From an uncultured Bacteroidia bacterium (GTDB taxonomy: Bacteria; Bacteroidota; Bacteroidia; Bacteroidales; UBA932), in assembly GCA_902767465.1 (NCBI GenBank), contig CACXHM010000204.1, positions 1 through 6,424 on the forward strand: DNA of 6,424 nucleotides, read 5' to 3'. The position numbers and the translations under genes are program-made. The notes beneath the pieces were generated by a model that saw nothing but the letters and a program-made list of their open reading frames with translations, had not been told where the DNA came from and did not search any database. Each line of letters opens with the position of its first letter. Position 1 is the first letter of the stretch. This document shows positions 1 through 6,305 of this stretch, in pieces.

Positions 1-216
1 ATTCTCGGCACCAATGTGCACCTGAAAACCGGAAACGCCGGACACGGTACCTTGCGGTGCGCGTATCTCGGCGGGGTAATCGGGGAAAGTAGAAAGGCCG
101 TTTCCGTAAACGGCGGACATATCTGCAAAAAGAGACCCGGTGAGCTGCATGCCGTCACCGGAATCCCCTGCAAATCGGATAACGACGTCTTTGACGTCTA
201 CGATTCTATGTTGCAT
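1..216 (-). CDS. korA: 2-oxoacid:acceptor (2-oxoglutarate:ferredoxin) oxidoreductase subunit alpha, N-terminal fragment
   Basis: Partial gene: 72 codons from ATG (216-214) to the window edge, open throughout, with the 3' end outside. The product begins MQHRIVDVKDVVIRFAGDSG and holds the signature of the gamma-type domain that opens KorA-like alpha subunits: IRFAGDSGDGMQLTG at residues 13-27, a TFPDYPAEIRAPQGT block at 43-57 and GVSGFQVHIG at 60-69. Family members oxidise a 2-oxoacid, usually 2-oxoglutarate, to the acyl-CoA with thiamine diphosphate and ferredoxin; this is a cytoplasmic enzyme that needs a beta subunit (KorB), presumably encoded beyond the edge. The start is chosen because the conserved block begins 11 residues later; the next in-frame ATG (codon 23) lies inside the GDSGDGMQ motif. 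Only 5 nt separate it from the skp stop, so it is probably cotranscribed with bamA-skp. Substrate specificity (2-oxoglutarate rather than another oxoacid) is inferred from family resemblance and cannot be settled from this fragment. Confidence 0.88.
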   Translation of the reverse strand, partial: MQHRIVDVKDVVIRFAGDSGDGMQLTGSLFADMSAVYGNGLSTFPDYPAEIRAPQGTVSGVSGFQVHIGAEN

Positions 217-221
217 ATCTG

Positions 222-785
222 CTACTGAGCTGCCTGTGTCTGAGCCTGTGCGGCAAGTTCTGCCTGAAGCGTTTCAAGTGTTCTTTCAGCGGGGATGCCG
301 AGGGCCTTGCGGGCATCGGAGGTAATATCCACGCTTTGAGTTTCATCGATAAAGAGGACGCTGCTGCGGTCGAAAACATAGATAAAGCCCCTTTCCTTAG
401 CAAGGGTATTCACTGTTTCCTGTGCCTTCTTGTAGATAGGTTCCATTAGTTTCTGCTGCTGCTCCTGAAGTTCCTGCTCCACATTCTGTCCGAATTCCTG
501 GATACGCTGCTGAATCTGGGTCAACTCATCTTCCTTTGCCTTGCGGGTAGCCGGAGTAAGGTTATTCACGCCCTGCTGATACTTGGAATACTTGTCCTGG
601 AATTCACTCATCATGGCCTGATAGGTCTCCTGAGCGTTTTTCTGGGATTCCTGCATGGTGGCTCGCGCACCGTCGGCCTCGGGCATGAGCTGCACGAGTT
701 CCTGGAAATTCACGTGTGCGAACTTCTGTGCAGAAGCAGCCACACCGAGCAGCGACACAGCTGCAATCAAGAGAATCTTTTTCAT
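222..785 (-). CDS. skp: Periplasmic chaperone Skp/OmpH family protein
   Basis: 187-residue protein with a clear Sec signal peptide (MKK, hydrophobic core at about 4-17, likely cleavage after ASA at 17-19, leaving Q20). The mature part has the OmpH fold pattern: a short beta segment KFAHVNFQEL (21-30), a long Gln/Glu/Lys-rich coiled-coil hairpin (about 40-125) and a return segment with FIYVFDRSSVLFID before SVDIT (151-155) and ARKALGI. The C-terminus is an Ala/Gln-rich tail. Known Skp trimers hold unfolded outer-membrane proteins in the periplasm and hand them to the BAM machinery. That role fits its place 15 nt downstream of bamA; the length is normal for the family. It is followed after 5 nt by korA. 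I infer the chaperone role from family and context; the coiled-coil region alone would be weak evidence, but together with bamA it is convincing. Confidence 0.92.
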   Translation of the reverse strand: MKKILLIAAVSLLGVAASAQKFAHVNFQELVQLMPEADGARATMQESQKNAQETYQAMMSEFQDKYSKYQQGVNNLTPATRKAKEDELTQIQQRIQEFGQNVEQELQEQQQKLMEPIYKKAQETVNTLAKERGFIYVFDRSSVLFIDETQSVDITSDARKALGIPAERTLETLQAELAAQAQTQAAQ

Positions 786-800
786 ATCAAAAATAACTAA

Positions 801-3374
801 TTAAAATTGTTGTCCTATTATAAAGTGGAACTGTCCCTTACCGTTCACTGAGTCATCGAATCCGTAACCCCAGTCGATGCCGAGCAGACCCACCATCGGT
901 AAGAAGATGCGCGCGCCCACGCCCGCGCTGCGTTTAATTTGGAAAGGATTGAACTTTTTAATGTCAGACCAACAGTTGCCCCCCTCGAGGAATGCGAGCA
1001 CGAAAATGGTGGAAGAAGGCTGCAAAATCACAGGATAGCGCAGTTCAACCGTAAATTTATCGTAAACATTACCCGCATAGGCATAGCCGTTGGAATTGTA
1101 TGTAGTCTGTTCCGTAGGTGTCAGGGAATAGTTTTCGTAGCCGCGCAAAGGGATAATATCCGAACCATATGTACTATATCCCGACATGCCGTCACCACCA
1201 ACTAGGAAGCCTTCGAACGGCGAATAACCCCAGTTGCGGTTATAATAGCCAAGATACCCGAACTGCATTTTTGTCATTAGGACCAGATCTCCCACAACCT
1301 TGAGATAGTTGGATGCCGAGAACTTCCACTTGTTGTACTCTATCCAACGGAAGCGACGGTCGGAACTCCAGGTACTGTAGTCGATGTCTTTCCAACTTTC
1401 CACCGCATGCTTTTTGCCGGAAGCGTCGAAGGTATGCTTGCGGAACAGCGAATATGGAGGAGTAAGCTGGAGGCTGAAATTGAATTCCGATCCCTGGCGG
1501 GGATAAATCTGCTGGTCAGTGGAGTTGCGCACGAGACTGAGTTGATAACTGAGATTGTGCGACAGACCGTCGTCGAAGAAGAAGTATCCGGACCACCAGT
1601 TGGTAAGTTTGTATGTCTGCCAGCTCAGACCGTTGTAAAGCACGAAATAATCGTCAGGCCATTTGAGGCGTTTACCCAGCGATGCAGAGAAACCGTAAAT
1701 CTCCATCATTCGGTCATGGCTGAGTATCTGCAGCATTGTGTTCGAGTTCGTCTGACGGGTGTAATAAGCCGAAAGATTCAGCGAGGTAGGTTTCTTGCCG
1801 AAAAGCCAGGGCTCCACAAAACTGGCGGAAAGCGCAGTGTAGTAGCTGCCGTTGGTCTGGAAACGGAACGAAAGATTCTGCGCGTCTCCCAACGGGACAG
1901 GACGCCACGCGCCCTTGTCGAACATACGGTGGGTTGAGAAATTGTTGAACGAAACGCCCGCAGTGGCGACAAAGGTGCGTCCTCCCCATCCACCGGATAG
2001 TTCGAGCTGGCTGGAAGGTTTCTCGGTTACGTTATACACCAGGTCCACGGTGTTGTTAATCTGGTTGGGAACTATCGAATAGCCTTCAGGGCCCATGATG
2101 GCTTCCGGGTCGAATTGGCCAAGAGAAGCGATTTCCCTTATGGAACGCTCGAATGCAGTCTGGCTGAAAAGGTATCCCGGTTTGGTCATTATCTGGCGGC
2201 GGACCACCTTTTCGCTGGTAAGGTCGTTGCCGTTGATGACAATATTGTTGAGCGTTGCCTGTTTGCCTTCAGATATACGCATCTCAACATCGACGGAATC
2301 ATTCTGTATATTCGTTTCGACCGGGGTGACATTGAAAAACAGGTAACCGTTGTCGCGATAAAGCTTGGTTATATCATAATCACCCTGTTTGCCGCCGCCA
2401 CGAAGCCTTTTTTCCATGGTAACAACGTCATACACATCCCCCGGCTTGATGGAAAGAATCTGGTCGAGCTGTTCGGACTGATAAATGGAGTTGCCCGTCC
2501 AGGTAATGTTGCGGAAATAATATTTATCGCCTTCGTCCACGGTGATGTTGATTCCCATGCGACCCGGCTCAATGAAATACATGGAATCCTTCACAATTCG
2601 GGCATCCCTGTATCCGGCCTCGTTGAAGGCGGCTATGAGAGTCTTCTTGTCGTTGGGATATTCCTTGGCATCGAACTTCTTTGAATGGAAAAAATTATAG
2701 AATTTGGCCGATTTGGTCTTCTTCATGCTGCGCGCGAGTTTGTAATCGCCCACATGCTCATTTCCGATAAAGTTGATCTCTTTCACCTTCACCTTGACTC
2801 CGCGGTCAACGGCAAAATTCACCCGTATTGCCTTGCGTATCACGGTATCCTTTTCCACTTCCGCCTTGACCTCACAGTTAAGGAAGCCCTTTTCGGCATA
2901 GTACTTCTTGATGATGTCAGATGCGGTTTTCTCAACATAATCCGAAAATTCTCCTCCCCTCCGCAGATTCAGGCGGTCCTGCAGATCCTTTTTTTCTCCG
3001 GTTTTGACCCCGGAAAAAGACCAGCGCGAAACCCTCGGCCTCTCACTTATGACTATTTTAAGATAGGCGGAATCACGAGCCGGACTAAGATGGTCTATCT
3101 CCATTGAGACATCCTCAAAATATCTCTGCAGCCACAACCTGCGGACTATTCCGGAGAGTTCTTCGCTGGGCACGGTTATTTCCATTCCCTTCTGAAGGCC
3201 CGTCAGCGAAATTATCTGGCTTTCACTGAAATAATTATTACCTTCTACACTTATGCCGCCGACAATATATTTTTGCGGGCGGGTATAATCCACTTCCACT
3301 CCCCCTTCCTGAGCCATGGCTCCCGCTGCGAAGAGAAGCATCCCTATTACGGCAGAAATCTTTCTGAACTTCAT
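801..3374 (-). CDS. bamA: Outer membrane protein assembly factor BamA (Omp85 family)
   Basis: 857 residues, full length for Bacteroidota BamA. A Sec signal peptide (1-21, cleavage after GAMA) is followed by five POTRA-like repeats at roughly 35-113, 114-192, 193-287, 288-375 and 376-453, each with the IxxxGN/SG start typical of the fold (for example GGISVEGNNYF at 39-49 and INFIGNEHVG at 200-209). The third repeat has the lysine-rich insertion (about 218-243) I associate with Bacteroidota homologues. Residues from about 455 form a 16-stranded-barrel-like region rich in alternating aromatic residues. It contains the loop-6 signature LRGYE, with RGY at 744-746 in place of the proteobacterial VRGF, and ends in a terminal Phe (FHFIIGQQF), as for proteins inserted in the outer membrane. 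It is the core of the BAM complex that folds beta-barrel proteins into the outer membrane. The gene begins 2 nt after the uppS stop and is followed after 15 nt by skp, which encodes a chaperone that delivers BAM substrates. No frameshift or truncation seen. Confidence 0.97.
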   Translation of the reverse strand: MKFRKISAVIGMLLFAAGAMAQEGGVEVDYTRPQKYIVGGISVEGNNYFSESQIISLTGLQKGMEITVPSEELSGIVRRLWLQRYFEDVSMEIDHLSPARDSAYLKIVISERPRVSRWSFSGVKTGEKKDLQDRLNLRRGGEFSDYVEKTASDIIKKYYAEKGFLNCEVKAEVEKDTVIRKAIRVNFAVDRGVKVKVKEINFIGNEHVGDYKLARSMKKTKSAKFYNFFHSKKFDAKEYPNDKKTLIAAFNEAGYRDARIVKDSMYFIEPGRMGINITVDEGDKYYFRNITWTGNSIYQSEQLDQILSIKPGDVYDVVTMEKRLRGGGKQGDYDITKLYRDNGYLFFNVTPVETNIQNDSVDVEMRISEGKQATLNNIVINGNDLTSEKVVRRQIMTKPGYLFSQTAFERSIREIASLGQFDPEAIMGPEGYSIVPNQINNTVDLVYNVTEKPSSQLELSGGWGGRTFVATAGVSFNNFSTHRMFDKGAWRPVPLGDAQNLSFRFQTNGSYYTALSASFVEPWLFGKKPTSLNLSAYYTRQTNSNTMLQILSHDRMMEIYGFSASLGKRLKWPDDYFVLYNGLSWQTYKLTNWWSGYFFFDDGLSHNLSYQLSLVRNSTDQQIYPRQGSEFNFSLQLTPPYSLFRKHTFDASGKKHAVESWKDIDYSTWSSDRRFRWIEYNKWKFSASNYLKVVGDLVLMTKMQFGYLGYYNRNWGYSPFEGFLVGGDGMSGYSTYGSDIIPLRGYENYSLTPTEQTTYNSNGYAYAGNVYDKFTVELRYPVILQPSSTIFVLAFLEGGNCWSDIKKFNPFQIKRSAGVGARIFLPMVGLLGIDWGYGFDDSVNGKGQFHFIIGQQF

Positions 3375-3376
3375 CG

Positions 3377-4048
3377 TTACTTAACTTTTCCGTAGCGCCT
3401 GTCCCGCGAAGCATACTCTTCGAGAGCGGCCAGAAGACTGCTCTTTCTAAAATCAGGCCAAAGTGTGTCGGTAAAAACAAATTCGCTGTATGCCGCCTGC
3501 CAGAGGAGGAAATTGCTGATCCTCTTTTCGCCGGAGGTACGTATGATAAGGTCGGGATCGGGATATCCTGCGGTCACAAGATAAGGTTCGATGCTGTCTC
3601 CCCCTTCGGCGGCCATACGGTCGGCGGCCTGCTGAATGTCCCACTTGCCGCTATAACTCAGGAACACAATCATGGTAAGTGCAGAATTACCGGATGTCTG
3701 CTCCTCAAGAGTGGATATGGCATCCTGCAGTGCCGGTGATATTTTGGCACGGTTGCCCAACACCACGAAACGGACGCCATTTCGCATCATGGTCTCATAT
3801 TCGGCGGCAATAGACTTGAACATCAACTGCATAATGGCATCCACCTCTTCCTGCGGACGTCCCCAGTTCTCTTCGGAGAATGCAAAAAGCGAAAGGTACG
3901 GAATTCCGAGTTCCACGCAGGCCTCCGTAATGGCTCGCACGCTCTCAATTCCTTCAGCATGACCATACACGCGTTCCTTTCCCCTCAACTTTGCCCAGCG
4001 GCCGTTGCCGTCCATTATAATGGATATATGCTGTGGTAGTTTATTCAT
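3377..4048 (-). CDS. uppS: Isoprenyl transferase / undecaprenyl diphosphate synthase
   Basis: 223-residue cis-prenyltransferase. It condenses isopentenyl diphosphate onto farnesyl diphosphate to make the C55 lipid carrier for peptidoglycan and surface glycans, acting at the inner face of the cytoplasmic membrane. All family signatures are present: HISIIMDGNGRWA at 7-19 with the Mg-binding Asp13, GHAEG at 29-33, FSEENWGRP at 57-65, and the block PDPDLIIRTSGEKRISNFLL followed by WQAAYSEFVFTDTLWPDF. The usual N(Y/F)GGR segment of proteobacterial enzymes appears as SYSGKWDI, a variation I also associate with Bacteroidota homologues. The length is a little short of the E. coli enzyme (253) because the C-terminal tail is brief. 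The start is fixed by the motif beginning at residue 7 and by a 1-nt gap after the nadK stop; bamA follows after 2 nt, so translation of the three genes is probably coupled. Confidence 0.97.
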   Translation of the reverse strand: MNKLPQHISIIMDGNGRWAKLRGKERVYGHAEGIESVRAITEACVELGIPYLSLFAFSEENWGRPQEEVDAIMQLMFKSIAAEYETMMRNGVRFVVLGNRAKISPALQDAISTLEEQTSGNSALTMIVFLSYSGKWDIQQAADRMAAEGGDSIEPYLVTAGYPDPDLIIRTSGEKRISNFLLWQAAYSEFVFTDTLWPDFRKSSLLAALEEYASRDRRYGKVK

Positions 4049-4049
4049 C

Positions 4050-4868
4050 TTATTCTGAAGCGTTTCTTACATCCTGCCCCCAGAAGAAACGGCTCTTGAG
4101 GGCTTCAATAAATGCTGACTCTCCCAGCTGCACACGCTTGAGAGGGAATCCGGCGGATTCCACGGTAACCACAGTGCCGCAAGGCACGGACCAACTGCGG
4201 TTGTCGAGGGTAAGCAGCATTCGTCCGCTGCGGGATTTGCCGCTGAGCCGTATCCTGGATTCCGCCGGTACGACCAACGGCCTCAGGTTAAGGTTGTGCG
4301 GTGCTACAGGAGTAATCAGGTGCACGGGAGCTGCGGGAAGGCAGATGGGGCCTCCGGCACTCAGGCTGTATGCCGTGCTTCCGGCGCTGGTAGCCACGAG
4401 CACACCGTCCGCCCAATATGTAGGCAGCGGCTTTCCGTCAACCTGCACGTCCACACCAAGCATTTCAGCCGTATCCCTGTGCAGGCTGAGTTCGTTTACT
4501 GCATAAGGCCAGAAATCAGGAATGTTCAGATTGCCGCAGTCCACCTTCAGCATGTCAAGATTCTCCACCGTCCAGGCGCCACTGAGGATATCGCCGGCGA
4601 CCGTCCCAGGCTTATTGGCTGCAAGAAAGCCCATGCGTCCAAGGTTCACGCCCAAAATGGGGAGGCCGGCCTCAGCAACGATGTGCGCAGCGCTGAGAAA
4701 CGTGCCGTCACCACCGAAACTAAGCATCATGGCAGTGCCCGGCTGAACGCAAGAACAGCAGCGGATACGATATGAGGCAACCCCTCCACGCTCCAGCTGC
4801 GCAAGAATATCCTCTATTCTGGAATCGTTCTCCAGGGCGGCTTTCTTTATGTAGTAGCCAATCTTCAT
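4050..4868 (-). CDS. nadK: NAD kinase (ATP-NAD kinase)
   Basis: 272-residue cytoplasmic enzyme that phosphorylates NAD to NADP. Visible signatures are GGDGTFLSA at 52-60 with the catalytic-type Asp54, GVNLGRMGFLA at 73-83, the NAD-binding NE pair Asn125-Glu126 in NELSLHR, and DGVLVATSAGSTAYSLSAGGP at 154-174. That last motif normally reads TPTGSTAYSLSAGGP; here Pro and Thr are replaced by Ser161 and Ala162, while the residues matched to ligand contacts in known structures (Thr165, Ala166, Ser170) are kept. The C-terminal LTLDNRSW (about 220-227) stands where many homologues have a LDG(Q/R) turn. The protein is somewhat shorter than the roughly 290 residues usual in Bacteroides. It is the first gene of the minus-strand operon, diverges from pdxJ, and has a TAnnTTTG promoter-like site 10 nt upstream of its ATG, implying a very short leader. 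Confidence 0.95.
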   Translation of the reverse strand: MKIGYYIKKAALENDSRIEDILAQLERGGVASYRIRCCSCVQPGTAMMLSFGGDGTFLSAAHIVAEAGLPILGVNLGRMGFLAANKPGTVAGDILSGAWTVENLDMLKVDCGNLNIPDFWPYAVNELSLHRDTAEMLGVDVQVDGKPLPTYWADGVLVATSAGSTAYSLSAGGPICLPAAPVHLITPVAPHNLNLRPLVVPAESRIRLSGKSRSGRMLLTLDNRSWSVPCGTVVTVESAGFPLKRVQLGESAFIEALKSRFFWGQDVRNASE

Positions 4869-4878
4869 AAATAGTTTA

Positions 4879-4886
4879 CAAATTTA
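4879..4886 (-). promoter_or_regulatory. Putative Bacteroidota -7 promoter element for nadK operon
   Basis: TAAATTTG on the minus strand matches the Bacteroidota sigma-ABfr -7 consensus TAnnTTTG exactly. It ends 10 nt before the nadK ATG. If transcription starts about 6-8 nt after the element, as is usual, the leader would be only a few nucleotides. No TTTG-like -33 element stands out at the expected distance, so the call rests on the -7 match and its position in the only long gap upstream of the operon. Confidence 0.55.
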
Positions 4887-4903
4887 ACATATTTTTATAA
4901 TTT

Positions 4904-4911
4904 TCCGCGGA
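4904..4911. promoter_or_regulatory. 8-bp perfect palindrome between divergent promoters
   Basis: TCCGCGGA is the only GC-rich segment in an otherwise AT-rich 64-nt intergenic region. It lies between the two opposed TAnnTTTG elements, 6 nt before the pdxJ element and 17 nt upstream of the nadK element. It could be a small operator affecting both promoters, but eight bases can be palindromic by chance and the flanking Ts do not extend the symmetry. Function is unproven. Confidence 0.2.
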
Positions 4912-4917
4912 TTTTGC

Positions 4918-4925
4918 TACTTTTG
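4918..4925 (+). promoter_or_regulatory. Putative Bacteroidota -7 promoter element for pdxJ
   Basis: TACTTTTG matches TAnnTTTG exactly and ends 7 nt before the pdxJ ATG. A start site 6-8 nt downstream of the element falls at or next to the A of the ATG, so the transcript would be leaderless or almost so. The expected -33 position holds only a T-run (around 4892-4896), not a clean TTTG. Confidence 0.6.
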
Positions 4926-4932
4926 TATTCGT

Positions 4933-5646
4933 ATGACAAGACTGAGCGTTAACATAAACAAAATAGCCACCCTGCGCAACGCACGGGGCGGCAACGTGCC
5001 CGACGTAACAAAAGCTGCGCTCGACTGCGAACGTTTCGGAGCACAGGGGATCACCGTACACCCGCGCCCCGATGAACGTCATATCCGTTATTCGGATGTC
5101 CGGCAAATACGCCCTCTGCTGCACACCGAATTCAACATCGAAGGCAATCCCACCCCGGAATCCTTCCGTTCGCTTGTATTGGAAACCGTGCCCGATCAGG
5201 TAACTCTGGTTCCCGACGCACACGACGCCATCACATCGAATGCAGGATGGGATACGATCGCATGCCGCGAGCAACTGTGCGAATATTGCAAAATATTCCA
5301 TACCAAGGGAATACGTGTTTCCATCTTCATCGATCCAAAACCCGAAATGGCCGTTGCCGCACGCGAATGCGGTGCCGACCGCATCGAACTCTATACTGAA
5401 GCCTATGCCGCCCGTTACCGCGAAGACCGGGAGGCCGCAATAGCCCCTTATCTGCGCACCGCCCAGGCTGCAAAAGATGCCGGACTCGAAGTCAACGCCG
5501 GACACGACCTCAACCTGGAGAACCTTTCCTACTTCCTGCGCACGATTCCATGGACGGCGGAAGTTTCCATAGGGCACGCCCTCATCTGCGATGCCCTGTA
5601 TCTCGGGCTGGAACGCACCATCAAGGAATATCTGGCATGCATTTAG
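4933..5646 (+). CDS. pdxJ: Pyridoxine 5'-phosphate synthase
   Basis: 237-residue TIM-barrel enzyme of the deoxyxylulose-5-phosphate-dependent vitamin B6 route. It condenses 1-deoxyxylulose 5-phosphate with 3-amino-2-oxopropyl phosphate to give pyridoxine 5'-phosphate in the cytoplasm. Signatures: LSVNINKIATLRNARGG at 4-20, ITVHPRPDERHI at 40-51 with His43, FNIEGNP at 67-73 with Glu70, RVSIFIDP in the middle, VNAGHDLNLEN with His191 and VSIGHALI with His215. His43, Glu70 and His191 correspond to active-site residues (His45, Glu72, His193) of the E. coli enzyme. Length and motif spacing are normal. The ATG is fixed by the conserved VNINK starting at residue 6, and upstream sequence is non-coding promoter DNA. 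A 268-codon open frame on the opposite strand is a shadow of this gene. It diverges from nadK across 64 nt, and the next gene downstream has its own putative promoter. Confidence 0.97.
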   Translation: MTRLSVNINKIATLRNARGGNVPDVTKAALDCERFGAQGITVHPRPDERHIRYSDVRQIRPLLHTEFNIEGNPTPESFRSLVLETVPDQVTLVPDAHDAITSNAGWDTIACREQLCEYCKIFHTKGIRVSIFIDPKPEMAVAARECGADRIELYTEAYAARYREDREAAIAPYLRTAQAAKDAGLEVNAGHDLNLENLSYFLRTIPWTAEVSIGHALICDALYLGLERTIKEYLACI

Positions 5647-5657
5647 AATATTTTGAC

Positions 5658-5665
5658 TAACTTTG
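5658..5665 (+). promoter_or_regulatory. Putative -7 promoter element for the OmpH-like lipoprotein gene
   Basis: TAACTTTG fits TAnnTTTG and lies in the 49-nt gap after pdxJ. A start about 7 nt further on gives an A-rich leader of roughly 22-25 nt before the ATG at 5696, a more ordinary arrangement than at pdxJ. No clear -33 motif is visible; the expected position falls inside the end of pdxJ. Read-through from pdxJ is also possible because no terminator hairpin is visible in the gap. Confidence 0.5.
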
Positions 5666-5695
5666 CATTTTGTGAAAAACAATTAAATCACTGAT

Positions 5696-6304
5696 ATGAA
5701 AAAAATCCTTTCCATTTTCTGCGCCGCTGCAATCTGCGCAACCCTCGCATCTTGCAATAACGCTCAAAAAACAACCGAAACCCAGAACGAGGAAACCGCT
5801 GCCGGTCCCGCCGCAGGTGCCATCGTCTATTTCAACCTCGACCGCGTGCTCGATGAATACGATATGGCCAACGACCTCCGCTCCGTCGTGGAAACAAAGG
5901 TGAACAGCATCCAGCAGGAAATCAACCGCCGTGGCAACAAACTCGAAAAGGACGTCAAAGACTTCCAGAACAAGATAGACAAGGGCCTGCTTACCAGAAG
6001 CGTAGCCGAAGTCCAGGGACAGAAACTGCAGGAGCAGCAGAACAACTTCCAGCAGTATGCCTCGCAAAAGCAGCAGGAAATGGCTGAGGAACAGCAGGTT
6101 ATGCTTAACCAGATTGCCGATGCCATCAAGACGTTCCTCGACAGTTACAATGCCGAGAAACAATATGCAATGATCCTCAGCACACAGGGCGCCGTCCTTC
6201 CTGCTCCCGTTGCAGTCGCAGATGAATCGCTCGACATCACCGATGACATCCTCGCAGGTCTCAACGAAGCTTACGTAAAGACCAAAGCGAAAGAAAGCAA
6301 ATAA
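5696..6304 (+). CDS. Skp/OmpH-family lipoprotein
   Basis: 202 residues. The N-terminus is a lipoprotein signal peptide with lipobox LASC (17-20), so Cys20 should be lipidated after cleavage by signal peptidase II. The residues after Cys20 (NNAQKTT) lack the acidic surface-export signal known from Bacteroidota lipoproteins, so a periplasm-facing anchor is more likely. A low-complexity linker (21-41) leads to an OmpH-like domain: AIVYFNLDRVLDEY (42-55), a Gln/Glu/Lys-rich coiled-coil hairpin (about 60-155), a hydrophobic return segment YAMILSTQGAVL, and SLDITDDILAGLN at 178-190. This end parallels SVDITSDARKALG in the soluble Skp encoded in the same window, which supports paralogy. I infer a membrane-tethered periplasmic chaperone or scaffold; the substrate is unknown. 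It has its own putative promoter and its stop is 1 nt before a glycosyltransferase start, which suggests cotranscription with surface-glycan genes. Confidence 0.88.
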   Translation: MKKILSIFCAAAICATLASCNNAQKTTETQNEETAAGPAAGAIVYFNLDRVLDEYDMANDLRSVVETKVNSIQQEINRRGNKLEKDVKDFQNKIDKGLLTRSVAEVQGQKLQEQQNNFQQYASQKQQEMAEEQQVMLNQIADAIKTFLDSYNAEKQYAMILSTQGAVLPAPVAVADESLDITDDILAGLNEAYVKTKAKESK

Positions 6305-6305
6305 T

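Noticed and set aside
16..228. 70-codon open frame on the plus strand at the left edge
   Set aside because: The opposite strand of the same bases encodes the highly conserved KorA N-terminus, which explains the region better.
788..795. TATTTTTG (TAnnTTTG match) on the minus strand between bamA and skp
   Set aside because: It ends only 2 nt before the skp ATG, so transcription would begin inside the gene. The 15-nt spacer is AT-rich enough to produce this match by chance, and skp is better explained as cotranscribed with bamA.
2115..2684. 189-codon open frame on the plus strand inside bamA
   Set aside because: Antisense to conserved POTRA-coding sequence, with no recognisable protein features.
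4296..4775. 159-codon open frame on the plus strand inside nadK
   Set aside because: Antisense to the conserved nadK core; translation shows no family pattern.
4876..5682. 268-codon open frame on the minus strand covering all of pdxJ
   Set aside because: It is fully antisense to an unmistakable pdxJ, resembles no family I know, has no signal or domain pattern, and would overlap the divergent promoter region. It is a codon-usage shadow.
5647..5695. Possible terminator after pdxJ
   Set aside because: The gap is AT-rich but I could find no stable GC-rich stem followed by a T-run, so no terminator is called.
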